Both the position numbers and the translations under genes were made by a program. Shown here piece by piece: positions 1 through 11,520 of a DNA stretch of 64,000 nt (positions are counted from its first letter, which is position 1; the number at the start of each line of letters is the position of its first letter). The stretch comes from Erodium maritimum (taxonomy: Eukaryota; Streptophyta; Magnoliopsida; Geraniales; Geraniaceae). Below the pieces are notes generated by a model. It did not search any database and was not told the DNA's origin. It saw nothing but the letters and a program-made list of their open reading frames with translations. Where the stretch lies: positions 13,645,001 to 13,709,000 of the forward strand of contig OY997594.1 of NCBI GenBank assembly GCA_963921825.1, read 5' to 3'.

Positions 1-524
1 ACTGGATCGGGATTGGGCCAGCTCGGCCCAATCAGACTCACGCGCACGGCCCAAACTCGCGGGTAACTAACCCTAGGGCGACGACTCGTCTCCCATTTTG
101 GACGCACGCTAACTGAGACGTCCTCGAGCTCTCTCTCTCCTTTCTCTCTGCGAACAGAGCTCGAGCTTCGCCGTCGTTCATCCTTCTCCGACCTCCCTCG
201 TTGTCGTCGTCCTCCTCCTTCAGCACCTTATCCTTCTCTACTTTCTACTTCACCCTCACCTTCACCTGCACCTCCTTCTCCGTCCACGAGTCGAACTCGC
301 GCGACATCGAACTGACGCCGGAGACGTTATCCCTTGGGTTCGTCCTCTCCGACCTGAATCGAGCTCTCTCATGCTCATTTCCTTCCTCCCCGACCTCGTA
401 GCGACCGGATCCCCTCAGTCCCGTGCTCGATTCGAGCGTTTCCAGACAGAATCGTCGCCGGCGACATCACAAACCCTAGATCTAGACGGAACTCGGTTCC
501 TGACGCCGTGTCTGACATCCTCGA
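1..524. other. Unassigned sequence left of the foldback element
   Basis: No gene could be supported here. The stretch is rich in CT and TCG runs and has only short open frames without recognisable domains. It resembles the GC-rich parts of plant LTRs or untranslated leaders more than coding DNA. It ends abruptly at base 525, where the TGTCACGCCCC terminus of the foldback structure begins. Confidence 0.3.
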
Positions 525-1294
525 TGTCACGCCCCAAATCCAATTTTGACCGGATTCGAGACGTGACTCAAGTTGAAATAAGTTAAAGGATAAACGATAG
601 ATAAAAGTTCCAAAATTTCATACGAACTCCGTCAAAAACGAAATATTAGAAAGATGTTTAAAATAACGTGAGTCACAGCTCATCATAAATAGTCAAACAA
701 AATGTATCCAACACAAGAGACCAACATATCTCTAATGAAAACCCGAAGAGTCCCAAGCTCCCTAGCCTCGACTTCCCTAGACATCCGGTACTCCTGTAAA
801 ACAGTTAGAAACCAAAGGGGATGAGCTGACGCTCAGTAGGAAAAACCTTAATAACTCAACCCTTAAGTTAAAGATGAGCTGTCTACGAATATAACCCGAA
901 CATCAGAACAATATAATAAATAAGGAGGCGATACGGAATCAGAAATAATTACAACAACGTAGTAGGATCCAAGTGACAGAAATATAACTAGATTTATAAT
1001 AAATGTTTCGAAAGACGAATAATAGTAGAGTGGGAATTATCGGTATCTTGCCAACCACTTGCTTTCTCAAGCCTCCGATCCGTGGATAGATTCTGGGATC
1101 ACCTCGGTTCCCATAACCCGATCCACCAGAGTATCCACATCACATCAGATTTTCCCTCGGTCCCGAGTAGGTACATGCACCGAGGCACCGAAACTAATTC
1201 GGAAATGCCACCTAAGGACCATATGTCATAGGGGACCAAGTAGTGCACCCACTGGGATGCAGTTCCTTGGGGTGAAACCATAAGTAATCCTTTC

Positions 1295-1430
1295 CCCGCA
1301 GGGTAAAATGTCCAATTGCCCGCAGGCCCAATAATCCATGCCCCGCAGGGTCCCATAACCAGTTGCCCGCAGGCCCAATAATCAATGCCCCGCAGGGTCC
1401 CATAACCAATTAATATCCCGCAGGATCTGC
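1295..1430 (+). repeat. Short tandem CCCGCAGG(G/C) repeats in the left arm
   Basis: Units built around CCCGCAGGGTCCCATAACC and CCCGCAGGCCCAATAAT alternate five or more times. The matching place in the right arm holds a different unit length (45 bp), so the two arms have expanded separately at this spot. Confidence 0.65.
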
Positions 1431-1539
1431 CAATTCTCAACTCTCATAATATCCAGTAACCAATACTCTCACGCTCTAAAACTCGGTCAATAACTCACTG
1501 TAACTGTCCAACTCCAACCACCTCATCGGCACCGGATTA

Positions 1540-1565
1540 CCCCCCCCCCCCCCCCCCCCCCCCCC
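1540..1565. repeat. Poly-C tract (26 C)
   Basis: An uninterrupted run of 26 C between ACCGGATTA and GGTGTAGTACC. It is the mirror of the poly-G tract at 4795-4819 in the opposite arm. Confidence 0.9.
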
Positions 1566-2240
1566 GGTGTAGTACCAAACCACGCAAACGAATAGATAAA
1601 CCAATAAATAAGCATACAATCAGGAATACGAATAAAGGAACAAGTACTTCGTTCACCCATCAAGCATCACACAGCGGAACACACTTTCATCATAACCAAG
1701 ACAAACAACACCATTTCATGCTTACCGTATACTTATCTATCTCCAATAATCGGTACATCGATCACCTGATTATACCCCTTTGGTACAATCAGTCATACTC
1801 GATCATCCGTTCAACCAACAATTATAGCAACATAAACACTCAGTCAATAAGTAGATTCAACCATATAAACATCAAGTGAACGAACGAATAGGCAGACGAT
1901 AAGACAAGCTAATCTAGTTTCATTAGACTCTTAAGTTAACCCGATAACTATCAATCAAGCATGTGAACCTAACACACAACTAATCTGAGAGCTCTTCACA
2001 GCCTCTCTACCAGTAAAACAAGTTCCCAAATATTGAAAGCACACTTCACTAATTGTCATCGTCCTAAATATGCATACTAGACTCATCCAATTATTAGTAA
2101 TTGAAAAGCGATTAATCTAGTTATTCGCATCTTATAGGCAAATCTAGGACCTTTCCGATTTTATTATCCTAATCATGCATTCTAAGCGGTAATTAAATAA
2201 TTAAAGCTTTCCCTACCTTGCAGTCTTCCTATGAACAAAT

Positions 2241-4109
2241 ACTCCTATCAACAGCTGTCCGGCTCGCCTCGTCACATCGGCGAAGTCCCAGCTACGAATC
2301 TGGGTTTACACACAAACGATCCAAAATCAGATCGGGTCCAGATTAACCAATTCTTTAATTTAACAGTTCTTCAGTTCCTTTGATCACACCCTTTAATCCA
2401 ATAAAAGTCCAACTTAGTCTCAAGTGTCGTTTGAATCAGTTTTTAAGAGATTAATTAAACGAGTTTGTCCAAACGGTCCGTATCCGATCCAGTCTCGGAG
2501 TCAGGCCCGAGTCCGGACCCGAAGACTAGAGTCAGTCCGGGCCAAGGCCAAGACCAGATTCGGGCCCAAGGCCCAAATCCTGTCCAGGCCGAAGCCCAGT
2601 TGAGCTCCGAGCCCGAGCCCAAGGTCTCGCCTTCGTCCGGTCTGAGCTGAAGACGCCGTGGCTGAGGATAGGTTTCCGGCGACTCCGGCGGCGGTGGCGT
2701 CAGGGTTTCGACGGCAGCTTTGACGTCTGGTGGGTTGACAGAGGGCCATGACTCAACGGAAACGAGGGTTGGGGCGAGGCCCGAACCCTCCCGGCCAGAT
2801 CTGACGGCCAACAGGCTCGCCGGCGACGTGAATCGCGGATCTGGAACTCGGAGAGTTCCGGCGACGCTCCCGACCTCCTCTGTGAGCCTGACGCCCCTCG
2901 AATCGACGCGAGAAGAAGGGGACAGGGGTGGAACCGGTGAGAAGCGACTCACCGTTTGAAGCTCCGCCTGTATCAGGCGCAGTGGAGCTCGTCCTCGTCG
3001 GCGGCGGCGTCAAATCGAAGAGGAAGACGACGGGTGAGGGTGCTGGGTTTCTGGCATGTCGGGTAGAAGAAGACGGAGAAGAAGAAGGTGGGTGTGAGGG
3101 AGCTCGGAGAAGGGAAGGAGTGGTCGCCGGGGAAGGAGAGGGAGACGGCGCGGAAGAGCCTCAGTTCGACGGGAGAGAGAGAGAGACAGGGTCTCGTCTC
3201 GGTAGGCGTGCAGAAACTGAGGCTGAAGAAGGGTCATGAGCCCTTTTAAGGCTAGGGTTCGACGGAGTTTGGGCTCGGGTCATCCGGGCCTGCGCACGAG
3301 TGGCGTGGGCCTGCTGGCTCGGGCCCAACTCGCGTCTGCCTCTGTCCAGCCCAGATATGCTCTTAGTCCCTTTTTTTTAACACCAACCTCGATGCAAAAA
3401 CAAACCCCAAGTATCAGTTTGCACTTTAATACCCTTTTAAACCAAATCGGGCTTTACACTCGAGCTCGTCCAGCCACGGCCTGAACCCCACCGCTCCTTC
3501 CCGAGCTTCGCCGGCACTCCTTGCTGGTTCTGGTATCGTCGCGACCGGAGACGGTGACTGGAACGCACGGACTTCGCCGGAGCGTCCTTCGAAATCGGAC
3601 ACGAACCAGTACCTGAAGTTTGGGCCCGAGTTAGTGGGCTTGGACACGCGAGACGGGCCTGGATCACGACTGTATTTTGGGCCAAAGGACCAGACCCTCG
3701 GGCCTTCGGACTTGGGCCTTGGGACCAGGCTGGTCTCGGGCCGGACCTTAGGCCGGGTGGGGGCTGGGTCCGGGCCAGAACCGGGTCTTGGGTTCTAGAT
3801 CCGGGTTGGATCCGAATCCGGGTCGGGTTTGGGCTTGGATCCGGGTCAGCCCGAGTCAATTAAAAATATTTTAAAATCAGATTTAATTAACTGATTTACT
3901 TAATTCAATGTGAGATTTTAACGGACAAACTTGGTTAATTAAGTGGACCTTTGGACTCTTATCAATATTTATTAGAACGTTTTATTTGTCAATCTAGACG
4001 GGACTTCGCCCGAGAGCAAGGGCTTGGAACCGAGCTAGAAGGACGAAGACCACTCCGGGACCCGTGTGAAGAACGGAGGAAAGGCCACTCGAGTTTTCAT
4101 CAGAGTATT
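2241..4109. other. GC-rich centre of the foldback element
   Basis: The space between the well-matched arms is GC-rich at about 2460-3860 and rich in GGGCC and CCGAGCCC motifs on both sides, suggesting an extended, poorly conserved inverted similarity. Several open frames of 80-165 codons exist on both strands, but they are low-complexity (Pro/Ser/Arg/Gly), overlap each other and show no domain. I read them as a by-product of GC richness, not genes. Confidence 0.5.
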
Positions 4110-4794
4110 ATTAGAGGAAGACCGCAAGGTAGGGAAAGTCTTAATTTGTTATTTAACGCTTAGTATGCATGTTAGGTTAATAAAATCGGTAAGGTCCTAG
4201 AATGGCATATAGGATGCGAATAACTAGAATAATCGTCTTTCAATTATTAATAACCGGAATGTCTAGAATGCATGCTTAGGATGAAGATGACTAGTGTAAC
4301 TCACTTTCAATACTTGGGAATTGATTTACTGGTAGAGAGGTTGTGAAGAGCTCTCGGATTAGTTGTGTGCTAGGATCACATGCTTGGTTGATAGATATTA
4401 GGGTAATCAAGAGTCTAATGGAACTAGTTTACTTTACTGTTGATTTGTTGAATGTTCACTTGATTGGTTGAATGATTGTGTTGGTATAATTGTTGATTGA
4501 ACGGATGATCGAGTATGACTGGTTGTGCCAAGGGGTACAATCAGGTGATCGATGTACCGATGATTCGTGACAGGTAAGTATGACGGTAAGGGTAATTGTG
4601 GGTATGAATCCCGTGTGGTATGTATTGATGAACGTGTGTACTTCTAAGATTGAGGATTAAGTGAACGTCTTTGTGTGTTGTGATGAAAGTGTGTTTCGAT
4701 GAGTGTTGATTGATGGATGAATGTTTATGCTTGTTCCCTTTATTCTTATTCTTGAAATGTATGTTTGTTTGTTTGTTTGGTTCGGTACTACACC

Positions 4795-4819
4795 GGGGGG
4801 GGGGGGGGGGGGGGGGGGG
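4795..4819. repeat. Poly-G tract (25 G)
   Basis: An uninterrupted G run flanked by GGTACTACACC and TAATCCGGTGCC, the inverted counterpart of the left-arm poly-C tract. Confidence 0.9.
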
Positions 4820-4894
4820 TAATCCGGTGCCGTTGTGGTGGTTGGAGTTTGACAGAGGCAGTGGTTATTGAGTGATTATTTGGAGCTTGAGAGC

Positions 4895-5100
4895 TCGGCA
4901 GATCCTGCGGGATATTGAGTGATGTGAGGAGCTTATGGCTCGGCAGATCCTACGGGATATTGAGTGATGTGAGGAGCTTATGGCTCGGCAGATCCTACGG
5001 GATATTGAGTGATGTGAGGAGCCTATGGCTCGGCAGATCCTACGGGATATTGATTGATTATTGGAGCCAGAGAGCTCGGCAGATCCTACGGGATATTGAG
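4895..5100 (+). repeat. 45-bp minisatellite in the right arm
   Basis: Five copies of a unit containing CTCGGCAGATCCTACGGGAT and ATTGAGTGATGTGAGGAG occur with starts near 4899, 4944, 4989, 5034 and 5081. The first four are spaced 45 bp apart and the last 47 bp. The middle copies are almost identical, so the array is young or homogenised. Confidence 0.85.
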
Positions 5101-6119
5101 TGGGATTACTTCATGAGAGATGGTTTCTGAGGTTTCACCCAAGAGCTTGTGTGTCCTACGGGAGCACTATCTTGGTTCCCTATGACTATGGCCCTTTGGA
5201 GACACTTTCGAGAATACCGAAGATGAGCATCCCCATGGGATGGTTTCCGGTACTCCGACGTATGTGTCTCCTCCGGATCGAGGGAGAATCTAATATGATA
5301 TGAATACTCTAGTGGATTGGGATATGGGAACCGAGGTGACACTAGAGTTTATTCATAGATCGGAGGCTTGAGAAAGCAAGTGGTTGGCGTGATATCAATT
5401 GATCCTTTTTAATCGTTATGACACTTTATATTGATTATTTTATGGAACCTTTCCAATTAACGTTATCTTGTTTATATATTATTTCTTCGTACTTATCTCA
5501 TTCTATTTTTGTTACTCATTATTCCATTGTTAATCGTATTTTTACTGTTATTTGAGTTATCTGCTTATCCAGTACAGTATTGACCTAAGCGTTGAGTTGT
5601 TAAGGTTTTCCCTACTGAGCGTAAGCTCACCCCCTTTGGTTTCTGACCGTTTTACAGGCGTGCCGGATGTCTAGTGAGTTCGAGGCTCGGGAGCTTTTGG
5701 ACTTCTTGGGGTTTTATTAGAGTTATGTTGGTCTTGTGTATTAAACATCCTTTATCTTACTATTTACGTTGAGCTGTGACTCACGAGGATTTTGAACTAT
5801 TTGTATATATATATATATATCAGTTTTGATGGAGTTTTTATGAGATTTTAGAGTTTTATCAATTGTTTTTTATTTCTATTTATTTTAACTCAGGTCACGT
5901 CTCGAGTCCGGTCAAAACCGGATTTGGGGCGTGACATACGGATTGTACGGTTCCTCTATTGAGACCGAGAAAAAAAAAACGTGTACACTCAAATATAGCT
6001 AAGTATATTTTTTCCATTTTATACACTCTTCACCACTTTTTTTTCGAAACTTAGAGACTTGGCTATATTATTTGAACCGTCTTAAAATACAGAAAAGTGC
6101 ATCTGGAGTTTAAAAGCCA

Positions 6120-6400
6120 AACCACGTTAGAACAAACATAGATTGTGTCTCCCTTGTTAACTAGTGAGCAGCCCCGTTCGTAGTTCTAAACACAAAATTG
6201 AGTTGAACATCCTCGAGAGATAGTAAAAGTGAGTGACATTTCTCCATAATGCGTCCCATCAGTGAGAAAAGAGGGGTGTCCCCTAGAATCAATCTCACCA
6301 CAAACTGAGCATTTCTCCTAATAATCACCTTGGTCTTCCCAGAGTCCCGTATCCATACCAGTGCCCTCTGGATCGCCACTGCTTATACCAATTCAGGGCC
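6120..6400 (-). pseudogene. LINE RNase H fragment
   Basis: The translated minus strand ends with FVFRTTNGAAH, the usual C-terminal RNase H motif of plant L1 elements, with an in-frame stop where family members continue into a Leu-Ala-Arg stretch. It is the 3'-most recognisable part of the decayed LINE. Confidence 0.65.
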
Positions 6401-7779
6401 ATGACTTCCTACTAGAAATCCATTTCTGCCTTCCAGAATACACCCTTTCTTATCCCAACAGATCATACCCAGCCCAATTGGTGCGTATCAGAAAAAACAG
6501 TCCCATCTACATTCAGTGAGATCCACTATGCCGGGGGCGGTGTCCAGCCCTTAAAAGGGGGTTCTGAGTGGGTCCGGGGTCTTTTGTTCTCTACTATGGG
6601 CCTCTTTCCAACTATTCACATGACTTAGGACCATGGCATCAAGAGCCATTATTGATTGTAGGGTCTATTCCCAGACAATACCATTTCGGGCCTTCCAAAT
6701 TTTCCACGCAGTCTTAGCCATTTGGCCCTTCAACATCATATCCGGGAGGTCCAGAACTATAGTTAGACAATCAAGAAAATAAATGTATGGGGAAGTGGGG
6801 ATCTGTACCTGAGCTTAAGACCACACCTCTTTAGTAAAAGGGAAATGTATCAATAGATGGGTTGTAGTCTCCTTTGCAGTTTGACACACCGATCATTCCT
6901 CTGGAATAAGGACATATTTTGTCTGGAGGTTGGCCGCGACCTGCAGGGTGCCTGATAATACCCTCCATAAAAAGACCTTGATCTGTGGTTGAACATCAAG
7001 GTCCCAAAGGGTTTTCTAGACCGAGACTCTCAGAGTGGGTATCCAGCGGCCATTGAGGCTAGCTAATAGTTTGTAACCTTCCAACTATATATAACATTGA
7101 TATTACAGGTCCAGTACCATTTATTCGGGCTAGCAATTGCTGGAGCTAGAAATGGGAGAGCCTCGGTAACCATATTCGAGTGGGGTAGGTCCTTCAATTT
7201 GCTGATATCCTAACCACCCCCATCTAATAGAAGCTCATTTACCAATATGTTCGGGTCACTCAGAGTACCCTCTGGTACGGAAGGAATATTCCCAATCAAC
7301 CACAGGATACTTTACAGCCGTGTAGTATTATTATCCCTAATTGTCTTGCATAATCCTTCCCGTGATAGGTTATGTGTTGCTCGAACCCCCGACCAAAGCT
7401 GACTTGGGTTGAGACCAGATTACCTGCAAGGAAATCCCCACGTCGATAATATATAGGTTCGAATACCCAATCCATTAAGCTAGTAGGATTGGAGAGGAAC
7501 TCCCACCCCATCTTATCAAGAAGCATAAGGTTCATATCATGCATATCCCAAAACCTCATACCACCCACTTCTTTATGTTTATATTGCTTGACCCAATCCT
7601 GCCAGATAATAGGTTGGCACATGGCGTCCCCGCTCACTAATATCGGGCCAATGTCACATGAATTTTCGCCACTGATGCTCGTGGGAGTAAAAGACACTTA
7701 TGGAATATATGGGTAAGACCTGCAAACAGATTTAATCATGACCTCCTATAGAGATCATCTGTCAATCCCAAACCTCAAT

Positions 7780-8410
7780 CCTAGTCAATAATCGGTCACA
7801 AACAAACTAGAGGCTTTTCCCTTGTTCTTGACCATTATATCCGGAACCCTTAAGTATGTGGAAGTCCGTGAGATTTTCTGGATACCCAGAGTGGCACAAC
7901 AAATAAGCCGATCAACTAGAGTGGTATTTGTGCTGAAGAAGATGGATGACTTCTGTTTGTTGATAACCTGACCAGATAGCTCCTCAAACATGTGCAAGAT
8001 ACCCTGCAAGCGTCCAACCTCCTTTATATCTTCTCAACTAGAAATTGTAACAATCATCAGCAAAAAATATATGTGATATAATTGGGGCACCTCGAGCTCC
8101 CGATATTCCATACAGACTCCCTTCCCTTTCTACTTGGACCAACATGCGAGATAAGCCTTACATGTAAAAGAGGAACAAATAAGGAGATATTGGATCTCCT
8201 TTTCGTATCCCTCGACCCACTGTAAATGGTGTGGTCCAGCATCCACCTGAGGTAATGGTATATTGGATAGAACCACTGGGGCCCAAAGACAAAACTCCCC
8301 ATCATGTGCAAAATAAAAGACCACTCCACACGATCGTAGGCCTTTCTCATGTCGAGCTTGAGGGCCATGAATCCATTTGGTCTCTGTGTCCATCGACGAA
8401 TGGAGTGGAT
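7780..8410 (-). pseudogene. LINE reverse transcriptase, C-terminal part
   Basis: The minus strand codes for GFMALKLDMRKAYDRVEW just inside the insertion breakpoint. This is RT motif A, in which KLDMxKAYDRVEW is diagnostic for plant L1 ORF2. Further on, ELSGQVINKQKSSIFFS near 7960 is the segment after the catalytic YADD box. Frameshifts separate the two blocks. Confidence 0.8.
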
Positions 8411-9009
8411 TGTCACGCCCCAAATCCGGTTTTGACCGGACTCGAGACGTGAACTAAAAGTAATAATAAATAAAGTAGAATTAAACGAAATAAACCTCCA
8501 ATAAATAATCCAAAACCGGTAATTCTGGTACCAAGAATCAAATGCTCAAATCCAAATATAAAAGTTTGGTACGAAAAAGTAAATACGTCTCTAGACAACC
8601 CACAAGCTATGACTCTCGCTAAGCTCCCAGGCTCCGAGACATCCTCTAAACCAACTGACGACCGAAACCTGTAAAAACAGTAATAAAGGGGGTGAGCTTT
8701 CGCTTAGTAGGAAAAAGTAGTTAAGGGGATGAGTTATCTGCTCACCACCACGGGTAACCGTCCAAATATGGCATACTAGTAAAGCACAATAACTAACGAG
8801 CCGAACGGTAATCACAACCACAATCATAATCAACCTCACTTAACCCTACCTCGTGTGATCACATCACTTACCCAATCGCCACACTTGGCGTATGAGATCA
8901 ATCCTGCTCAACAATTAACAATTTCTTAATGTTCACACCCAAACCACATCTCAAAGAGTCATCGAGTAAATACACACAGTAAATCATTACCAATAACACT
9001 GGAACACAC

Positions 9010-9640
9010 ATCATCGGTCTAGATATCCTATACCGGAATCCTCCTTTGGTATAGGTATCATACCGGAACACACAACATTGATATACGTATATTAGAACAC
9101 ATAGCCTCGGTCATGATATCCTACACCGGAATCCTCCTTCGGTATAGGTATCATACCGGAACACCTAGCCTGGTCTAGATATCCTACATCGGAATCCTCC
9201 TTCGATATAGGTATCATACCGGAACACACAGTATTGGTCAGGATATACGTATACCAGAACACACAGTATTGGTCGGGATATCATGCCGGAACACCTAACC
9301 TCAGAACATATCTACCCGGCACACAACATCGGCCTAGATATCGTCCCGCCACACCACCCTCGGCCTAGATATCCTATATCGGAATCCTCCTTCGGTATAG
9401 ATATCATACCGGAACACCTAGCCTCGGTCTAGATATCCTATGTCGGAATCCTCCTTCGATATAGGTATCATATCTGAAGCTTCGGTCTGGATATCCTATA
9501 CCGGAATCCTCCTTCGATATAGGTATCGTACCGGAACACACCGCATCAGAACATATCGGACCGGAACACACAGCATCAGCCACGATATCAGACCGGCACA
9601 CATTCCTTGGTCTAGACATCCCAACGGGGTACACACATAC
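9010..9640 (+). repeat. Diverged tandem repeats inside the 8411 element
   Basis: A unit of roughly 60-90 bp containing CTAGATATCCTATACCGGAA, then TCCTCCTTCGGTATAGGTAT, then CATACCGGAACAC, recurs about ten times with deletions. The units are themselves partly palindromic (ATACCGGAATCC against GGTATAGGTAT). Confidence 0.75.
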
Positions 9641-10369
9641 AAGGTCTCAAACACATCACAAGCAATAACGCACACCAATATTCACCACAACATATCTTAC
9701 TAAACACACCACATCGGTCTATCATTCACCTGATCATATCACAAGGCAGTAGTTCACGTCATACCGAACATATCATACCAGACATATCATACCAACATCT
9801 CATTCCGAGCATATCATACCAACATCTCATACTGAGCATATCATACCATGATCATTAATTGACAACGGAACATCCATAGATTAATCATATTAAATCTACT
9901 AATCACAACCAAGAGCAATCATCACACAATCCTACGGGCCCAACCAGGGACCCACATGCGATACTACAACACAACAATTCCCACACCTACGGGAACGACC
10001 TAGCCCGCAGGTGGTTCCATGTTATAAACGACTACCCTAGTTATTCACATCCTACATGTGATTCTACAACATTTCGGTTAATTAAACCCTATATGCAATT
10101 CTAGTAACTTTCCGCATTTAAACCGGTATTTGCTACTTTTCCCTACCTCAACCGCTATCCAATCACAAACCAACACGAGTCGCCTAGTAGCCTCATCCGC
10201 CGTGCTCAGGAACAACGTCTAAGATCACAAGTAATACGAGAGTTAATAATAGTTCAAGGGCAGTTTAAAGAGAAAACACCCTACACTAACCCACAATAAG
10301 CTCGGTTATAGTTAACCGTTCAATTACTCGAAGACCACCAAAATGGACCTAAAAGGTCCAATTCCGATC

Positions 10370-10510
10370 CATCACGGTTCGGGTCACGGAGCCTTGACGG
10401 GCTCCGTCACGGTTTGGGTCACGGAACCGTGACATGCACTGTCACGGCCTCCGTCACGGAGCCGTGACGTGCTCCGTCACGGTTTCCATCACGGATCCGT
10501 GACGGGTCTG
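10370..10510. repeat. GTCACGG/CCGTGAC palindromic cluster
   Basis: About seven alternating copies of GTCACGG and CCGTGAC (for example CACGGAGCCGTGACG and GGCTCCGTCACGG) lie within 140 bp of the TG...CA element. The strand could fold into several alternative hairpins. Confidence 0.7.
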
Positions 10511-11520
10511 ACAGTTTCGTCCTTCTTCTTCCTCCAGCTTCTTCTCCACGAATTCAACCCCTCAAAACTCCATTTTTAACCTCCAAAATCAGTCCTAAAA
10601 ACCTCAATACTCGAAGACCCATAGTGAGTTTCATCAAAACAACAAAAACTCAAATGATTTCTATCAAAATCTACCACTTTCTCATCACAAATCATGCATT
10701 TATCAACAAAATCTCAAACCCATAGATACCCAACCTAGTTCATTAAAAGTGGTTTTTTTAAGGGTTACTCACCTTAGAAATGAAGAGGGGATGAGATTGA
10801 AGTAATTTTGGAGAAGATTGGTGTTGAAATCCACCAAAGGAGCTCATTTTCTCCACTTTCTTCTTCTTCAAGCAATGGAGGCCTCACACCCTCTCTCTCT
10901 CTCTCTAAAATTCGGCCAAGCTAGATGAAATGAGCTGGAAAATGCTCCTAGGTGCCCTTTAACCTAAGTTATAAAAGACCCCTTTGCCCCTCTTGTTCCC
11001 TTCCTTCTCAATTGGCCAAAATGAGGGTAAAAAGGTCTTTCTCCACCCTTTTCTTCCCCTCCAAGCCATCATGGACATGTGTCCATGTGGGGTCCACCTC
11101 TACCCAAAATATCTCAGCTCAAATTAAATTAATTCGTTAAGACCCATAATTCGACCTAGTTTGACCCGAGTTTGACTTTTTCGCAAAAGTAGTCATTTGA
11201 AAGGAAATGACCCAACTAAGCTAACCGTAACGACGGCTAAGCTTTTTGGGTCCCGGAAAGGTCCCGAATGACTCCCAGAGTTTTCGGTTGACTTTTCCAG
11301 CGGAAAGTCAACTTTTTCCAAACTTCACCGGTTCGACCGGTGTCGACCGGGGCGGTTCTTACAGGATAATTTCATAGGAGATGAATATATTATCCTAGAT
11401 GGCTCTGCCTATTACAAGCGCTCTCTGGTTGAATAAGATAATAGGTTATAAGAGGGGTTTCAGTTTGTTTGTAAGAACCTTGAAGAGGTCCCTAAAAATT
11501 ACATTACAGAGGGCTATGGG

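Larger units (their letters stand above)
525..2240 (+). repeat. Left arm of the foldback element
   Basis: This arm pairs with the reverse complement of about 4110-5936. Shared landmarks, in order, are the terminal TGTCACGCCCC, a GGGGATGAGCT block near 820, a CCCGCAGGG-type short repeat block at about 1295-1430, the C26 run, and the CTTTCCCTACCTTGC block near 2205. Similarity fades after about 2240. Confidence 0.65.
525..5936. mobile_element. Large foldback (long inverted repeat) element
   Basis: The left end reads TGTCACGCCCCAAATCC and the right end is its reverse complement, GGATTTGGGGCGTGACA. The inversion continues inward for about 1.7 kb: a run of 26 C in the left arm (1540-1565) is mirrored by 25 G in the right arm (4795-4819), with the same flanks (ACCGGATTA and GGTGTAGTACC). 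The arms have diverged by substitutions and small indels, so this is not a simple assembly palindrome. No long open frame and no transposase were seen. No convincing target-site duplication was found at the two edges. It may be a foldback transposon, or two related LTR-like units in opposite orientation. Confidence 0.7.
4110..5936 (-). repeat. Right arm of the foldback element
   Basis: Reverse-complement partner of the left arm. Its outermost 42 bases, read from 5936 leftward, are identical to the first 42 bases of the separate 8411-11363 element, whereas the left arm differs from them at three positions. The right arm is therefore the closer relative of that element. Confidence 0.65.
8411..11363 (+). 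mobile_element. Solo-LTR-like TG...CA element inserted in the LINE RT
   Basis: The element starts TGTCACGCCCC, ends GGCGGTTCTTACA, and is flanked by the direct repeat GGAT (8407-8410 and 11364-11367). Deleting it and one GGAT copy joins the LINE RT codons for YEII and HSIRRW without a frame change, which independently fixes both edges. It is 2,953 bp long, has no gag-pol-like open frame, and carries the TG/CA ends expected of a long terminal repeat, so a solo LTR of a large retrotransposon is the best reading. A 4 bp duplication is on the short side for LTR elements. A non-autonomous element of another class remains possible. Confidence 0.7.

Noticed and set aside
2455..2952. A 165-codon minus-strand frame in the foldback centre
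   Set aside because: Low-complexity Pro/Ser/Arg composition, overlapping open frames on both strands and high GC content explain it. No domain and no conserved context.
1540..4819. Assembly artefact as the cause of the palindrome
   Set aside because: The arms differ by many substitutions, indels and different minisatellites. A false inverted join would give near-identical arms.
8411..11363. Full-length autonomous retrotransposon
   Set aside because: No gag or pol motifs, and no pair of internal long terminal repeats.
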